A stretch of DNA of 64,000 bases from Elioraea tepida (GCF_019203965.1 NZ_CP076448.1:2867001-2931000), one strand, 5' to 3'; shown: positions 17,938 through 27,927, counted from the stretch's first letter. Numbers and translations are program-made. Notes: generated by a model not told the origin, from the letters alone.

Positions 17938-18840
17938 TCAGCTGCGGCCGACGAGCTCGGCCTCCGTGTAGCCCTGCGCCCAGAGAAGGGCGGTGAGGTC
18001 GCCATGCGTGATGCGCACGCGGGCGGCGGCGGCGACCGAGGGCTTGGCGCGGAAGGCGATGCCAAGACCGGCGGCCTGGAGCATCGGCAGATCGTTCGCC
18101 CCGTCGCCGACCGCGAGCGTGGCGGCGAGCGGCAAACCCCGCGCCGCAGCCAGGCGGCGCAGGGTGGCGAGCTTCGCCCCCTTGTCGAGAATCGGCTCGA
18201 CCACCCGGCCCGTGAGCACCGCCCCGTCCGTCTCGAGCTCGTTGCCCTCGTCGAGATCGAAGCCGAGCGCCGAGGCGACGTGGCGCGTGAAGAAGCGGAA
18301 GCCGCCCGAGACAAGGGCGGCATAGGCGCCGTGCGCCCGCATGGTGGCGACCAGCGTCGCGGCACCCGGCATGAAGGCGAGCCGCTCCTGCACGGCGGCG
18401 AGAGCGCGCACCGGCAGCCCTTCAAGCATCGCCACGCGCTCGCGCAGCGCCGCGGCGAAATCGAGCTCGCCGTTCATCGCCCGCGCGGTGATCGCCGCGA
18501 TCCTCTCCTTCAGTCCGGCCTGGTCGGCGAGCTCGTCGAGCGTCTCGCCCACCACGATGGTGCTGTCCATGTCGGCCACAAGCAGGCGCTTGCGCCGCCC
18601 CTCCGCGGCTTGCGCGACGAGGTCGAAGGGCGCGTCACCGAGGGCGGCGCGTGCGGCCGCCTCGGCCGCCTCCGGCGCTGCCTCGGCGAACGGGATGTCG
18701 GCCGCCTCTCCCGGCTTGAGCCAGAGCGGCGCGCCGGCGAGAGCGCCGATCCCGCGCATCGCCCCGCGGACGGCATCGAGCACGGCGCGGTCGAGCAGCC
18801 CGCTCCCCGGCGGGGCGATCACGGTCAGCACCAGGTCCAT
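17938..18840 (-). CDS. serB: phosphoserine phosphatase
   Basis: A 300-residue HAD-family enzyme for the last step of serine synthesis. The catalytic DxD is Asp90/Asp92 in VADMDSTIVVGET. Motif II is in LVSGGFRFFT, the conserved Lys in DKGAKLATL and motif IV in VGDGANDLPML. The N-terminal ~80 residues are the ACT-like domain usual in alphaproteobacterial SerB. It is convergent with degP (27 nt between stops) and divergent from miaA, with only 23 nt between the two starts. The two promoters must therefore overlap the neighbouring genes. Confidence 0.95.
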   Translation of the reverse strand: MDLVLTVIAPPGSGLLDRAVLDAVRGAMRGIGALAGAPLWLKPGEAADIPFAEAAPEAAEAAARAALGDAPFDLVAQAAEGRRKRLLVADMDSTIVVGETLDELADQAGLKERIAAITARAMNGELDFAAALRERVAMLEGLPVRALAAVQERLAFMPGAATLVATMRAHGAYAALVSGGFRFFTRHVASALGFDLDEGNELETDGAVLTGRVVEPILDKGAKLATLRRLAAARGLPLAATLAVGDGANDLPMLQAAGLGIAFRAKPSVAAAARVRITHGDLTALLWAQGYTEAELVGRS

Positions 18841-18863
18841 CCGCCGACCATGGCGGGGCGGCG

Positions 18864-19859
18864 ATGACGGCGCAAGACGAGCCGCCGCCGGCCCTGATCG
18901 TCGCCGGGCCGACGGCGAGCGGCAAATCCGCGCTTGCTCTCGCGCTTGCGGAACGGCTCGGCGGGGAGGTGATCAACGCCGACAGCATGCAGGTCTATCG
19001 CGACCTGAGGATCCTTACCGCTCGCCCCACGCCAGAGGAGGAAGCGCGGGTGCCGCATGCTCTCTACGGCATCCGGGACGCCGCCGAGCCGGCCTCGGCC
19101 GGCTGGTGGCGCACGGCCGCGCTCGAGGCGATGTCTCGAGCGCGGGAGGCCGGCCGCGTGCCCATCCTGTGCGGCGGCACCGGCTTGTGGCTATCGGCTC
19201 TCGTCAACGGCATCGGGGCGATCCCGCCCGTCCCCGCGGCGGTGCGGGCGGAGGCGCGCGCTCTTGCGGCCCGGATCGGCGCCCCGTCCCTGCACGCGCG
19301 GCTTGCGGCGCAGGACCCGGAGACCGCGGCGCGTCTTGAACCAGCCGACACGCAGCGGGTGATCCGCGCCTGGGAGGTGCTCGCCGCCACGGGCAAGGGG
19401 CTCTCCGCCTGGTGGGCGGAGCGTCGGGAGGCGCCGGCGCCCTGGCGCTTCGCGATGGTCCTGCTCCGCCCGCCGCGGCAGGAGCTTCGCGCGGCGATCG
19501 ATGCCCGCTTCGTCGCGATGGTCAAGGCAGGCGCGCTCGAGGAGGTGCGGGCGCTCGCCGCGCGCGGGCTTGATCCGGCGCTGCCGGCGATGAAGGCGCA
19601 CGGGGTGCCGAACCTGATCGCGTTCCTCGAAGGCGGGCTCCCGCTCGCGCAGGCGATCGCCGAGGCGCAGGCGATGGTGCGCCAATACGCCAAGCGCCAG
19701 GACACCTGGTTCAGGCACCAGGCGCTGGTTCCGCCCGAGCGCATGCATATGATCCATGCGCGTTTTGCGGGTCTAGCGCAACTTTCGGAACAGGAGAGGG
19801 GAAGTTTCTTTGCGTTTATTGACAGGGCGGGGTTGACGCACCGCGGCAGGCGCGCCTAG
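18864..19859 (+). CDS. miaA: tRNA dimethylallyltransferase
   Basis: A 331-residue enzyme that adds an isopentenyl group to A37 of tRNAs reading UNN codons. The P-loop GPTASGKS is at residues 15-22. NADSMQVYRDL follows with the catalytic Asp40 and the substrate-contacting Ser/Gln. ILCGGTGLWLSALVNGI and the C-terminal YAKRQDTWFRHQ motif are intact. Family length is normal, with a ~25-residue C-terminal extension rich in charged residues. It starts 23 nt from the divergent serB start and ends 93 nt before the chosen ilvB start. Confidence 0.95.
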   Translation: MTAQDEPPPALIVAGPTASGKSALALALAERLGGEVINADSMQVYRDLRILTARPTPEEEARVPHALYGIRDAAEPASAGWWRTAALEAMSRAREAGRVPILCGGTGLWLSALVNGIGAIPPVPAAVRAEARALAARIGAPSLHARLAAQDPETAARLEPADTQRVIRAWEVLAATGKGLSAWWAERREAPAPWRFAMVLLRPPRQELRAAIDARFVAMVKAGALEEVRALAARGLDPALPAMKAHGVPNLIAFLEGGLPLAQAIAEAQAMVRQYAKRQDTWFRHQALVPPERMHMIHARFAGLAQLSEQERGSFFAFIDRAGLTHRGRRA

Positions 19860-19952
19860 ATGCCGCTCGCGGTGGCCAGGGCGCGACCCGCCCGGCCGCC
19901 GTTCGCGCTCATGAGGGGCGCGAAGGCCGGTTCGAACGGGGATGAGATCGTC

Positions 19953-21776
19953 ATGTCCGCCATCCAGGCTTCCGCTGCCGAGGCGCCGACGGCAGAGCTG
20001 CTTCCGGGCGCGGAGATCGTCCTGCGCGCGCTCAAGGACCAGGGTGTGGAGGTCATCTTCGGCTATCCGGGCGGGGCGGTGCTGCCGATCTACGACGCCC
20101 TGTTCCAGCAGAACGCGATCCGCCACATCCTCGTCCGCCACGAACAGGCGGCGGTGCACGCGGCCGAAGGCTACGCCCGTTCTACCGGCAAGGTCGGCGT
20201 CGTGCTCGTCACCTCCGGCCCTGGCGCGACCAATGCGGTGACCGGGCTCGTCGACGCGCTGATGGACAGCATCCCGGTGGTGTGCCTCACCGGCCAGGTG
20301 CCGACGCATCTGATCGGCAACGACGCCTTCCAGGAGGCGGACACGACCGGGATCACCCGTCCCGCCACCAAGCACAACTACCTTGTCAAGGACAGCAACC
20401 AGCTCGGCCGGATCATTCACGAGGCATTCTACGTCGCCCGTTCCGGCCGCCCCGGCCCGGTGGTGGTTGACCTGCCGAAGGACATTCTGATCGGCAAGGG
20501 GCGGTACAGCGGCGTGCCGCAGGCGACGCACCGCTCCTACCGCCCCGTCACCGAGCCCGACCCGGCCGCGATCCGCACCGCTGTGGCGATGCTGAAGGCA
20601 GCCAAGCGCCCGATCGTCTATGCCGGGGGCGGGGTGATCAACTCGGGGCCGGAGGCCTCGCGGCTTCTGACCGAGTTCGTGCACCTCACCGGCTTCCCCT
20701 GCACCAACACGCTGATGGGGCTCGGCGCCTTCCCGGCCTCCGACCCGCAGTTCCTCGGCATGCTCGGCATGCACGGCACCTACGAGGCCAACCTCGCGAT
20801 GCACGGCTGCGACGTGATGCTGAACATCGGCGCTCGGTTCGACGACCGCGTGACCGGACGGTTGCGCGACTTCTCGCCCAACAGCCGCAAGATCCACGCC
20901 GACATCGACCCCTCCTCGATCAACAAGAACGTGCGGGTTGATTGCGCGATCATCGGCGATGCGGCGAAGGTGCTGCGCGCCCTGATCGCCGAGTGGAAGG
21001 CCTCCGAGGCCAAGCTCGACACGGGCGCGCTCGCCGCCTGGTGGAGACAGATCGATGCATGGCGCGCGCGCGACTGCCTGCGCTACCGGCAGGCGACCGA
21101 CGAGGGCGCGATCATCAAGCCGCAGTACGCGATCCAGCGTCTCTATGAACTGGTGCGCGAAACCGGCCGCGACACCTTCATCACCACCGAGGTGGGCCAG
21201 CACCAGATGTGGGCGGCGCAGTACTGGAAGTTCGAACGCCCGAACCGGTGGATGACCTCGGGCGGCCTTGGAACCATGGGCTACGGACTGCCGGCGGCGA
21301 TGGGGGTGCAGATCGCGCACCCGGACGCGCTCGTAATCGACATCGCCGGCGAGGCCTCGATCCTGATGAACATCCAGGAGATGTCGACGCTCGCGCAGTA
21401 CCGGCTGCCGGTGAAGGTGTTCATCCTCAACAACGAGTACATGGGGATGGTGCGGCAGTGGCAGGAGCTCCTGCACGGCGGCCGCTACTCCGAGAGCTAC
21501 TCCGCGGCGCTTCCGGATTTCGTCAAGCTCGCCGAGAGCTTCCATGCGGTGGGCTTGCGCGCGACCAAGGTCGGGGAGCTCGACGGCGTGATCCGCGAGA
21601 TGCTCGCGGTCGACCGTCCGGTGATCGCCGACATCTGCGTCGATCAGAAGGAGAACTGCTTCCCGATGATCCCCTCCGGCGCGGCGCACAACGAGATGAT
21701 CCTCGGCCCCGACGATGAGGCGCCGAAGGGCGCCGCCCAGCCGGGGGTGACCGAGGAAGGCATGGTGCTTGTCTGA
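19953..21776 (+). CDS. ilvB: acetolactate synthase large subunit
   Basis: A 607-residue ThDP- and FAD-dependent enzyme catalysing the first common step of valine/leucine/isoleucine synthesis. The N-terminal PYR domain carries FGYPGGAVLPIYDAL and catalytic Glu in VRHEQAAVHAAEGYAR. The middle FAD-binding domain has YAGGGVINSGPEASRLL. The C-terminal ThDP domain has DIAGEASILMNIQEMSTLAQ, followed by ILNNEYMGMVRQWQ. The ThDP metal site reads AGEAS, where many homologues have an Asp (GD-type motif). ATG 19953 gives the usual N-terminus; the frame is open to 19860 and an ATG at 19911 is possible. It is followed by ilvH. No ilv-type leader peptide was found upstream. Confidence 0.95.
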   Translation: MSAIQASAAEAPTAELLPGAEIVLRALKDQGVEVIFGYPGGAVLPIYDALFQQNAIRHILVRHEQAAVHAAEGYARSTGKVGVVLVTSGPGATNAVTGLVDALMDSIPVVCLTGQVPTHLIGNDAFQEADTTGITRPATKHNYLVKDSNQLGRIIHEAFYVARSGRPGPVVVDLPKDILIGKGRYSGVPQATHRSYRPVTEPDPAAIRTAVAMLKAAKRPIVYAGGGVINSGPEASRLLTEFVHLTGFPCTNTLMGLGAFPASDPQFLGMLGMHGTYEANLAMHGCDVMLNIGARFDDRVTGRLRDFSPNSRKIHADIDPSSINKNVRVDCAIIGDAAKVLRALIAEWKASEAKLDTGALAAWWRQIDAWRARDCLRYRQATDEGAIIKPQYAIQRLYELVRETGRDTFITTEVGQHQMWAAQYWKFERPNRWMTSGGLGTMGYGLPAAMGVQIAHPDALVIDIAGEASILMNIQEMSTLAQYRLPVKVFILNNEYMGMVRQWQELLHGGRYSESYSAALPDFVKLAESFHAVGLRATKVGELDGVIREMLAVDRPVIADICVDQKENCFPMIPSGAAHNEMILGPDDEAPKGAAQPGVTEEGMVLV

Positions 21777-21823
21777 GCCGGCCGATGCTGATCTCGCCGA
21801 CACTCCCCAGGAATATCGATGCG

Positions 21824-22333
21824 ATGACGGAAGCGACGACCCGCCAGGCGGTGATGGCCGTGCTCGTGGAGAACGAGGCGGGCGTTCTCGCCCGGGTGAT
21901 CGGCCTGTTCTCGGGCCGCGGCTACAACATCGACAGCCTGACCGTCGCGCCGGTGGACGAGGCGAAGAACCTCAGCCGGATCACCATCGTCACCTCCGGC
22001 ACGCCGATGGTGATCGAGCAGATCAAGGCCCAGCTCGACCGGCTCGTGCCGGTGCACAAGGTGGCCGACCTCACGCTCGAGGGGCCGCACATTGCCCGCG
22101 AGATGGCGCTGATCAAGGTGGCGGGAACCGGCGAGCGGCGGGTCGAGGCCCTGCGCATCGCCGATGCCTTCCGCGCCCGTGTGGTCGATGCGACGACGGA
22201 AAGCTTCGTCTTCGAGATGACGGGGGCGACCGACAAGCTCGACGCCTTCATCGGCCTGATGCGGCCTCTGGGCCTCGTCGAGGTGAGCCGCACGGGCGTG
22301 GTCGCAATCGCGCGCGGGCCGAAGGGGATCTGA
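21824..22333 (+). CDS. ilvH: acetolactate synthase small (regulatory) subunit
   Basis: The 169-residue regulatory partner of IlvB, which confers valine feedback control. An N-terminal ACT domain (MAVLVENEAGVLARVIGLFSG in two parts, then GYNIDSLTVAP) is followed by a second ACT-like half (ALIKVAGTGERRVEALRIADAF). ATG 21824 is preferred because it puts the ACT domain ~10 residues from the N-terminus; the ATG at 21785 would add 13 unusual residues. It lies 47 nt after ilvB, so it is almost certainly cotranscribed. Confidence 0.94.
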   Translation: MTEATTRQAVMAVLVENEAGVLARVIGLFSGRGYNIDSLTVAPVDEAKNLSRITIVTSGTPMVIEQIKAQLDRLVPVHKVADLTLEGPHIAREMALIKVAGTGERRVEALRIADAFRARVVDATTESFVFEMTGATDKLDAFIGLMRPLGLVEVSRTGVVAIARGPKGI

Positions 22334-23449
<1,116 letters not shown>

Positions 23450-23475
23450 GCGGCGCGGGCGGGCAAGCGCAGGTC

Positions 23476-24327
23476 GTGGCCGGGCAGGTCGTCGCCTTCC
23501 CCCACCGCGACTGCCCGCGGCCGGAGGCGGCCGAGGGGCTCGAGCTCCTGCTCGCCGGGCCGGAGGGCGCGCGCCCCGCCACGCTTCTCTTTCTGCACGG
23601 CGCCTCCGCCGGCGCGTGGGTGTGGGCGGAGCATGCGATGCCCGCCTTCGCCCGCGCCGGCTGGCGATCTGCCGCCCTGTCGTTCCGTGGCCATGGCCGG
23701 TCTGCCGGCCGCGCCATGCTGCACGCGCTTGGCCTGCTCGATTATGCGGCCGACGTGCGTACCGCGCTCGCCGCGCTCGACGGTCCGGTCGTTCTGGTCG
23801 CGCACTCGCTCGGCGCGCTCGTGGCGCAGATGCTTCTCGGCGACCCGAGGGTCGCTGCCATCGTCATGCTCGCCCCGGTGCCGGCCGAGGGGCTCGCTGC
23901 CGTCAATGTGCGACTCCCGCTCACCGATCCGTTCCTGTGGAAGGAGGTCGCGCGCATGCCCTGGCTCGCCGGCGGCCTCGCACCGCCGGAGCGGCTTCGC
24001 CATGCGCTGTTCAGCGCGCGGCTTCCGGACGAGCGTGCGCTTGCGGTGATGGCGCGCATGCAGCCCGAGAGCCTGCGCGCTCTCGCCGAGGCGCAGTGGC
24101 CGCGCCCGGTGGCGAGCGCCCGTCTCGTCGGCACGCCCGCACTCGTGCTCGGCGCCGCGAAGGACCCGCTCGTGCCCGAGGATACGGTGCTGCGCACGGC
24201 CTGGTTCCACGGCGCCGACCGCGCCATGCTCGACCATATCGGCCACGCGATGATGCTCGATGCCGGCTGGGAGCAGCCGGTCGCGCTCGCCCTGGCCTGG
24301 CTCGAAGGGCTTTGCCTCGGGCGCTGA
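23476..24327 (+). CDS. alpha/beta hydrolase
   Basis: A ~283-residue alpha/beta hydrolase-fold enzyme. The oxyanion strand LLFLHGASAGAWVW and FRGHGRSAG are followed by the nucleophile elbow LVAHSLGALVAQML (Ser in HSLGA). An acidic residue follows in VLGAAKDPLVPED, and catalytic His lies in DHIGHAMMLD. No ATG fits. A GTG at 23476 (27 nt after ilvC) is the best start, but its ribosome site is poor and the start is uncertain. The substrate is unknown; the family includes esterases, lipases and haloperoxidases. It probably reads through from ilvC. No signal peptide is seen, so it is likely cytoplasmic. Confidence 0.75.
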   Translation: MAGQVVAFPHRDCPRPEAAEGLELLLAGPEGARPATLLFLHGASAGAWVWAEHAMPAFARAGWRSAALSFRGHGRSAGRAMLHALGLLDYAADVRTALAALDGPVVLVAHSLGALVAQMLLGDPRVAAIVMLAPVPAEGLAAVNVRLPLTDPFLWKEVARMPWLAGGLAPPERLRHALFSARLPDERALAVMARMQPESLRALAEAQWPRPVASARLVGTPALVLGAAKDPLVPEDTVLRTAWFHGADRAMLDHIGHAMMLDAGWEQPVALALAWLEGLCLGR

Positions 24328-24350
24328 TCAACCCTGCCGCGTCTGGTTGG

Positions 24351-24379
24351 TTCGCACGCGGCCCCGGGAGAGCTATGGT
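24351..24379 (+). promoter_or_regulatory. candidate promoter for the WM-DPD repeat protein
   Basis: TTCGCA (24351-24356) and TATGGT (24374-24379) lie 17 nt apart just upstream of the small repeat gene. The predicted start near 24386 leaves GGAGGA as ribosome site before the ATG at 24400. Confidence 0.3.
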
Positions 24380-24399
24380 AAGGGCTCGGAGGAGTGCAG

Positions 24400-24864
24400 A
24401 TGACAGTGCCTTCTACGCCACCGATGTCCCCCCCGGGTGACGGCCCCGCCGAATCGGCGGCGCCCAAGACCCCCTCGCTGATGTTCAGCTGGATGGAAGA
24501 CCCGGACGCGGCCCCGAATATGCCGTGGCGGAAAGAGCTGGAACGTCGGCTGGCGGAGCGTCTCAACAAGCCTCTGGCTCAGGCCCAGGCACAGCAGCCG
24601 GCAGAGGCGGAGACCCAGCAGTCGGCCGAGGCGCAGACGCAACAGACGCTGCCGCCCAGCGCGGCGCCCAAGACCCCCTCGCTGATGTTCAGCTGGATGG
24701 AAGATCCGGACGCGGCGCTCGAGATGCCGTGGACCAAGGACTTCAGGCGTCGGTTGGCGCAGCTGATCGCAGAGCAGACGGGTCAGCCGGAAACCCAGCA
24801 GTCGGCCGAGGCGCAGACGCAACAGACGCTGCCGCCCAGCGCGGCGCCGCCGACCCGGACCTAG
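24400..24864 (+). CDS. small repeat protein with two W-M-E-DPD modules (unknown function)
   Basis: A 154-residue protein not matching any family I know. It is built from a tandem module of 68 residues starting SAAPKTPSLMFSWMEDPDA, then a Pro-Trp and a basic/amphipathic helix (WRKELERRLAERL or WTKDFRRRLAQLI), then a Gln/Ala/Glu linker and TLPPSAAP. A single-module paralogue sits 3.7 kb downstream at 28148. Just after the helix/linker the frame ends in PPTRT. In the -1 frame the sequence instead continues as ADPDLAVLTDAVDEL, which resembles the -1 frame end of the paralogue (ADDPELAELVDAL). A GGAGGA ribosome site supports the start. There are no signal peptide or membrane segments. The role is unknown. 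Confidence 0.65.
   Translation: MTVPSTPPMSPPGDGPAESAAPKTPSLMFSWMEDPDAAPNMPWRKELERRLAERLNKPLAQAQAQQPAEAETQQSAEAQTQQTLPPSAAPKTPSLMFSWMEDPDAALEMPWTKDFRRRLAQLIAEQTGQPETQQSAEAQTQQTLPPSAAPPTRT
24461..24844 (+). repeat. 204-bp tandem coding repeat
   Basis: A unit starting CGCCCAAGAC at 24461 recurs at 24665, nearly identical at the ends of the unit. The linker (CAGTCGGCCGAGGCGCAGAC) and the following block recur again before 24844, where the sequence diverges. The high nucleotide identity suggests a recent duplication. Confidence 0.8.
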
Positions 24865-25003
24865 CCGTCCTCACCGACGCCGTCGACGAGCTCGCCCGCG
24901 CCGGGCGGCTCGACGAGGCGGACATATCGCGCCCGCGAGCGGACCCGGCCTGCGGCACGCGCAAACGCAGCGAGCCCCAGACCACGGGGCGGCCCCCCGC
25001 GCC

Positions 25004-25975
25004 TCAGGCGTTCCGTCGCAACACCTCGGGGTTGACCAGGAAGCCCGGGTCGATCGTGCCGTCGAACACGTCGAGGATGTTCCGCGCCGACCGCACCGCC
25101 ATCTTGGCGAGGCACTCGTCGGGCGAGGCGGCGTTGTGCGGCGAGAGCACGACGTTCTCCATCGCGAACAACGGGTGGTCCTTCGGCGGCGGCTCGACCG
25201 CGAGCACATCGAGGCCGGCTGCGGCGATCCTGCCGGACCGCAGCGCCTCGACGAGCGCGGGCTCGTCCACCACGCCGCCGCGGGCGGTGTTGATCAGCCA
25301 CGCGGAGGGCTTCATCAGCCTGAAGGCCTCGGCATCCACCATGCCGCGCGTGGCAGGCGTGAGCGGGCAGTGAAGCGTCAGCACGTCGATCTCGGGCAGG
25401 ACGGCCTTCCAGTCGGGCGCGGGCGTGTGCCCGTCGGCGGCGATCCGCGGCGTCGGAAAGGCCGGGTCGTGCACGAACACCTTCATGCCAAAGGCTTGGC
25501 ACAGCCGCGCGACGCGCGTCCCGATCCTGCCGTAGCCGATGACGAGGACCGATCGGCCGGCGAGCTCGTGCATCGGCGGCATCGGCCCGAAGCGCCAGCC
25601 GCCCGCGCGCACCCTCTGGTCGAACGCGACCGTCCGACGCGCCACCGCGAGCATCAGCATCATCGCATGCTCCGCCACCGAGAGGTCGTTGGCGCCGTTG
25701 GAGACGGCGACGGGAATGCCGCGCGCGGTGCAGGCGGCGATATCGACCGTGTCGTAGCCGACGCCGTAGCGCGCCACGACCTTCAGCTTGGGGCAGCGCT
25801 CGAGCAAAGCCTCGGTGATCGGCTCGAGCCAGACCAGGACCGCATCGGCATCCGGCGCGCGGGAGGCGAAGCGACCGTCATCGGGGCTCAGCATCTCGAT
25901 CGTGAGGTCCTCGCGCTCCTCGAGCAGGGTGAGACCCGCACGGTGCAACGGGCCGGCGAGCAGGACATGCGGCAT
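25004..25975 (-). CDS. D-2-hydroxyacid dehydrogenase, NAD-dependent (SerA-like)
   Basis: A 323-residue enzyme of the D-isomer-specific 2-hydroxyacid dehydrogenase family. The substrate-domain motif VVARYGVGYDTVDIAACTARG is followed by the NAD-binding GYGRIGTRVARL and the family signatures LPEIDVLTLHCPLTPATRG and LINTARGGVVDE (catalytic Arg). The catalytic His is in VVLSPHNAASPDE. It lacks the C-terminal ACT/regulatory domain of long SerA. It could be a phosphoglycerate, glyoxylate/hydroxypyruvate or other reductase. It sits between the first WM-DPD gene (convergent) and the leuA leader (divergent). Confidence 0.88.
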   Translation of the reverse strand: MPHVLLAGPLHRAGLTLLEEREDLTIEMLSPDDGRFASRAPDADAVLVWLEPITEALLERCPKLKVVARYGVGYDTVDIAACTARGIPVAVSNGANDLSVAEHAMMLMLAVARRTVAFDQRVRAGGWRFGPMPPMHELAGRSVLVIGYGRIGTRVARLCQAFGMKVFVHDPAFPTPRIAADGHTPAPDWKAVLPEIDVLTLHCPLTPATRGMVDAEAFRLMKPSAWLINTARGGVVDEPALVEALRSGRIAAAGLDVLAVEPPPKDHPLFAMENVVLSPHNAASPDECLAKMAVRSARNILDVFDGTIDPGFLVNPEVLRRNA

Positions 25976-26080
25976 GGGCTGGCTTCCTCATCCAGGGCGT
26001 CTTTTCCCCTCCGGGGGCCGCGCATCCTGGGGCGGCGGAGGTGATCGGGCAACCACCGGCGCTTGCAGGAGGCGGCGGCG

Positions 26081-26218
26081 ATGTGGTTATTGTCCGTCAT
26101 GACCACCGGCCCGGCCCGCGCCCCTCATTTTGCCCCTCATTTTGCGCCCGCTTCGGGGCCGGCCCTGCGCGCCCTCCCTCTCGCCCTTCTGCTTCGACTT
26201 AGCCGCCCCTGGGCGTGA
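26081..26218 (+). CDS. leuA leader peptide (attenuator), leucine-rich
   Basis: A 45-codon ORF directly upstream of leuA with an AGGAGG at 26067-26072, 8 nt before its ATG. An internal ATG at 26099 is in the same frame. It begins MWLLSV and ends ALRALPLALLLRLSRPWA followed by TGA. Nine of 45 codons are Leu, seven of them within a run of 12 residues. This is the classic layout for ribosome-mediated attenuation, where stalling at Leu codons under leucine starvation favours leuA expression. A 12-bp tandem repeat (CCTCATTTTGCC region, 26123-26145) lies inside it. Two GC-rich hairpins could form between 26205 and 26290, but I could not settle the terminator/antiterminator pair. The call is inference from codon content and position. 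Confidence 0.65.
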   Translation: MWLLSVMTTGPARAPHFAPHFAPASGPALRALPLALLLRLSRPWA

Positions 26219-26322
26219 CGCCCCCGCGCTCGCCGCGCGAGGCACCGCTCAGGGGTCACCCCGCAACGGGCCATCGTCGGCCAGTCGTCCACACGCAGGA
26301 AGAAGCGCCAGAGGTGCATGCC

Positions 26323-27927
26323 ATGAGTGAGCAGTCCAACGCCGCGGATCAGCCCGTCATCGACCACCCTTCCTTCGGCCGTCTCGACCCGGCCCGCGTG
26401 ATCGTCTTCGACACCACGCTTCGGGACGGCGAGCAGAGCCCGGGCTTCTCGATGAACCTCGAGGAGAAGCTGCGCATGGCGGAGGCGCTCGAGGATCTCG
26501 GCGTCGACGTGATGGAGGCAGGGTTCGCGATCGCCTCTCCCGGCGACTTCGAGGCGGTGAAGGCGATCGCGGCGAAGATCCAAGGTGCGGTCGTCTGCAG
26601 CCTGGCACGGTCGGCGCGTGCGGATATCGATGCCGCGGGTGAGGCGCTGAAGCCGGCCCGGCGCAAGCGGATCCACACCTTCATCAGCACCTCGCCCCTG
26701 CACATGAAGTACAAGCTGCAGATGTCGCCGGAGGCGGTGCTCGAGGCCGTCACCGCCTCTGTCACGCAGGCACGGGGCTACACCGACGATGTCGAGTGGT
26801 CGGCCGAGGACGGCTCCCGGACCGAGCCGGACTTCCTCTGCCGCTGCGTGGAGGCAGCGATCAAGGCGGGGGCGACCACGATCAACATCCCCGACACGGT
26901 GGGCTACGCCGTGCCGGAGGAGTTCGGCGCGATCTTCCGCATGCTGCGCGAGCGTGTGCCAGGGGCGGAGAGGGTGGTCCTCTCGGCCCACTGCCACAAC
27001 GATCTCGGCCTTGCCGTCGCCAACACCCTCGCCGCGGTGAAGGCCGGAGCCCGCCAGATCGAATGCACCATCAACGGCGTCGGCGAGCGCGCGGGCAATG
27101 CCGCGCTCGAGGAGCTCGCGATGGCACTGCGCACGCGGCACGACGCCTTGCCCTTCACCCATGGGATCGTGACGCAGAACATCACCCGAACCTCGCGCCT
27201 GCTCGCCACCATCACCGGCTTCGACGTGCAGCCGAACAAGGCCATTGTCGGGCGGAACGCCTTTGCCCACGAGGCGGGGATCCACCAGGACGGCATGCTC
27301 AAGCACGCCGGCACCTACGAGATCATGACGCCCGAGAGTGTCGGCCTCGCCAAATCCTCGCTCGTGCTCGGCAAGCACTCGGGCCGGGCGGCGTTCCGCG
27401 ACAAGCTCAAGCAGCTCGGCTATGGCGAGATCGGCGACAACGCGCTGAACGACGCCTTCCAGCGCTTCAAGCGGCTTGCGGACGCGAAGAAGGTGGTGTT
27501 CGACGAGGACATCATCGCGCTTGTCGATGACGAGGTGGTTCGGGCGCACGACGCCATACGCTTCGTCTCGCTCGAGGTCTGGGCCGGCTCGAAGGGGCCG
27601 CAGCGTGCGGTTCTCGAGCTCGACATCGACGGCGAGACGCGGATGGCGGAGGCGACCGGTGACGGGCCGGTGGACGCGACCTTCAAGGCGATCCGCTCGC
27701 TCTTTCCGCACGAGGCCGAGCTCAAGCTCTACTCGGTCGCGGCAGTGACCGAGGGCACCGACGCCCAGGCGAAGGTGACCGTCCGGCTCGAGGAGAACGG
27801 CAAGCTGGTGGACGGGCAGGGGGCGGACACCGACACGCTGGTCGCCTCCGCCCGCGCCTATGTGCACGCTCTGAACAAGCTTCTCGTCAAGCGCGCCCGG
27901 ACGGCCCCGGCGGCACTCTCGGCCTGA
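26323..27927 (+). CDS. leuA: 2-isopropylmalate synthase
   Basis: A 534-residue enzyme for the first committed step of leucine synthesis (acetyl-CoA plus 2-ketoisovalerate). The TIM-barrel domain carries FDTTLRDGEQSPGFSM and the metal-binding LSAHCHNDLGLAVANTLAAV, then CTINGVGERAGNAALEE. FAHEAGIHQDGMLK follows in the linker. The C-terminal ~130 residues are the LeuA allosteric dimer domain, so leucine feedback inhibition is expected. ATG 26323 follows an AGGAAGAAG stretch and gives the family N-terminus. The Leu-rich leader ORF ends 104 nt upstream. Nearby ilvB, ilvH and ilvC supply its 2-ketoacid precursor. Confidence 0.96.
   Translation: MSEQSNAADQPVIDHPSFGRLDPARVIVFDTTLRDGEQSPGFSMNLEEKLRMAEALEDLGVDVMEAGFAIASPGDFEAVKAIAAKIQGAVVCSLARSARADIDAAGEALKPARRKRIHTFISTSPLHMKYKLQMSPEAVLEAVTASVTQARGYTDDVEWSAEDGSRTEPDFLCRCVEAAIKAGATTINIPDTVGYAVPEEFGAIFRMLRERVPGAERVVLSAHCHNDLGLAVANTLAAVKAGARQIECTINGVGERAGNAALEELAMALRTRHDALPFTHGIVTQNITRTSRLLATITGFDVQPNKAIVGRNAFAHEAGIHQDGMLKHAGTYEIMTPESVGLAKSSLVLGKHSGRAAFRDKLKQLGYGEIGDNALNDAFQRFKRLADAKKVVFDEDIIALVDDEVVRAHDAIRFVSLEVWAGSKGPQRAVLELDIDGETRMAEATGDGPVDATFKAIRSLFPHEAELKLYSVAAVTEGTDAQAKVTVRLEENGKLVDGQGADTDTLVASARAYVHALNKLLVKRARTAPAALSA

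Noticed and set aside
19818-19952. A promoter/leader-peptide attenuator for ilvB (TTGACA at the miaA end)
   Set aside because: No -10 box fits at normal spacing, and the frames before ilvB are not enriched in Ile, Leu or Val codons.
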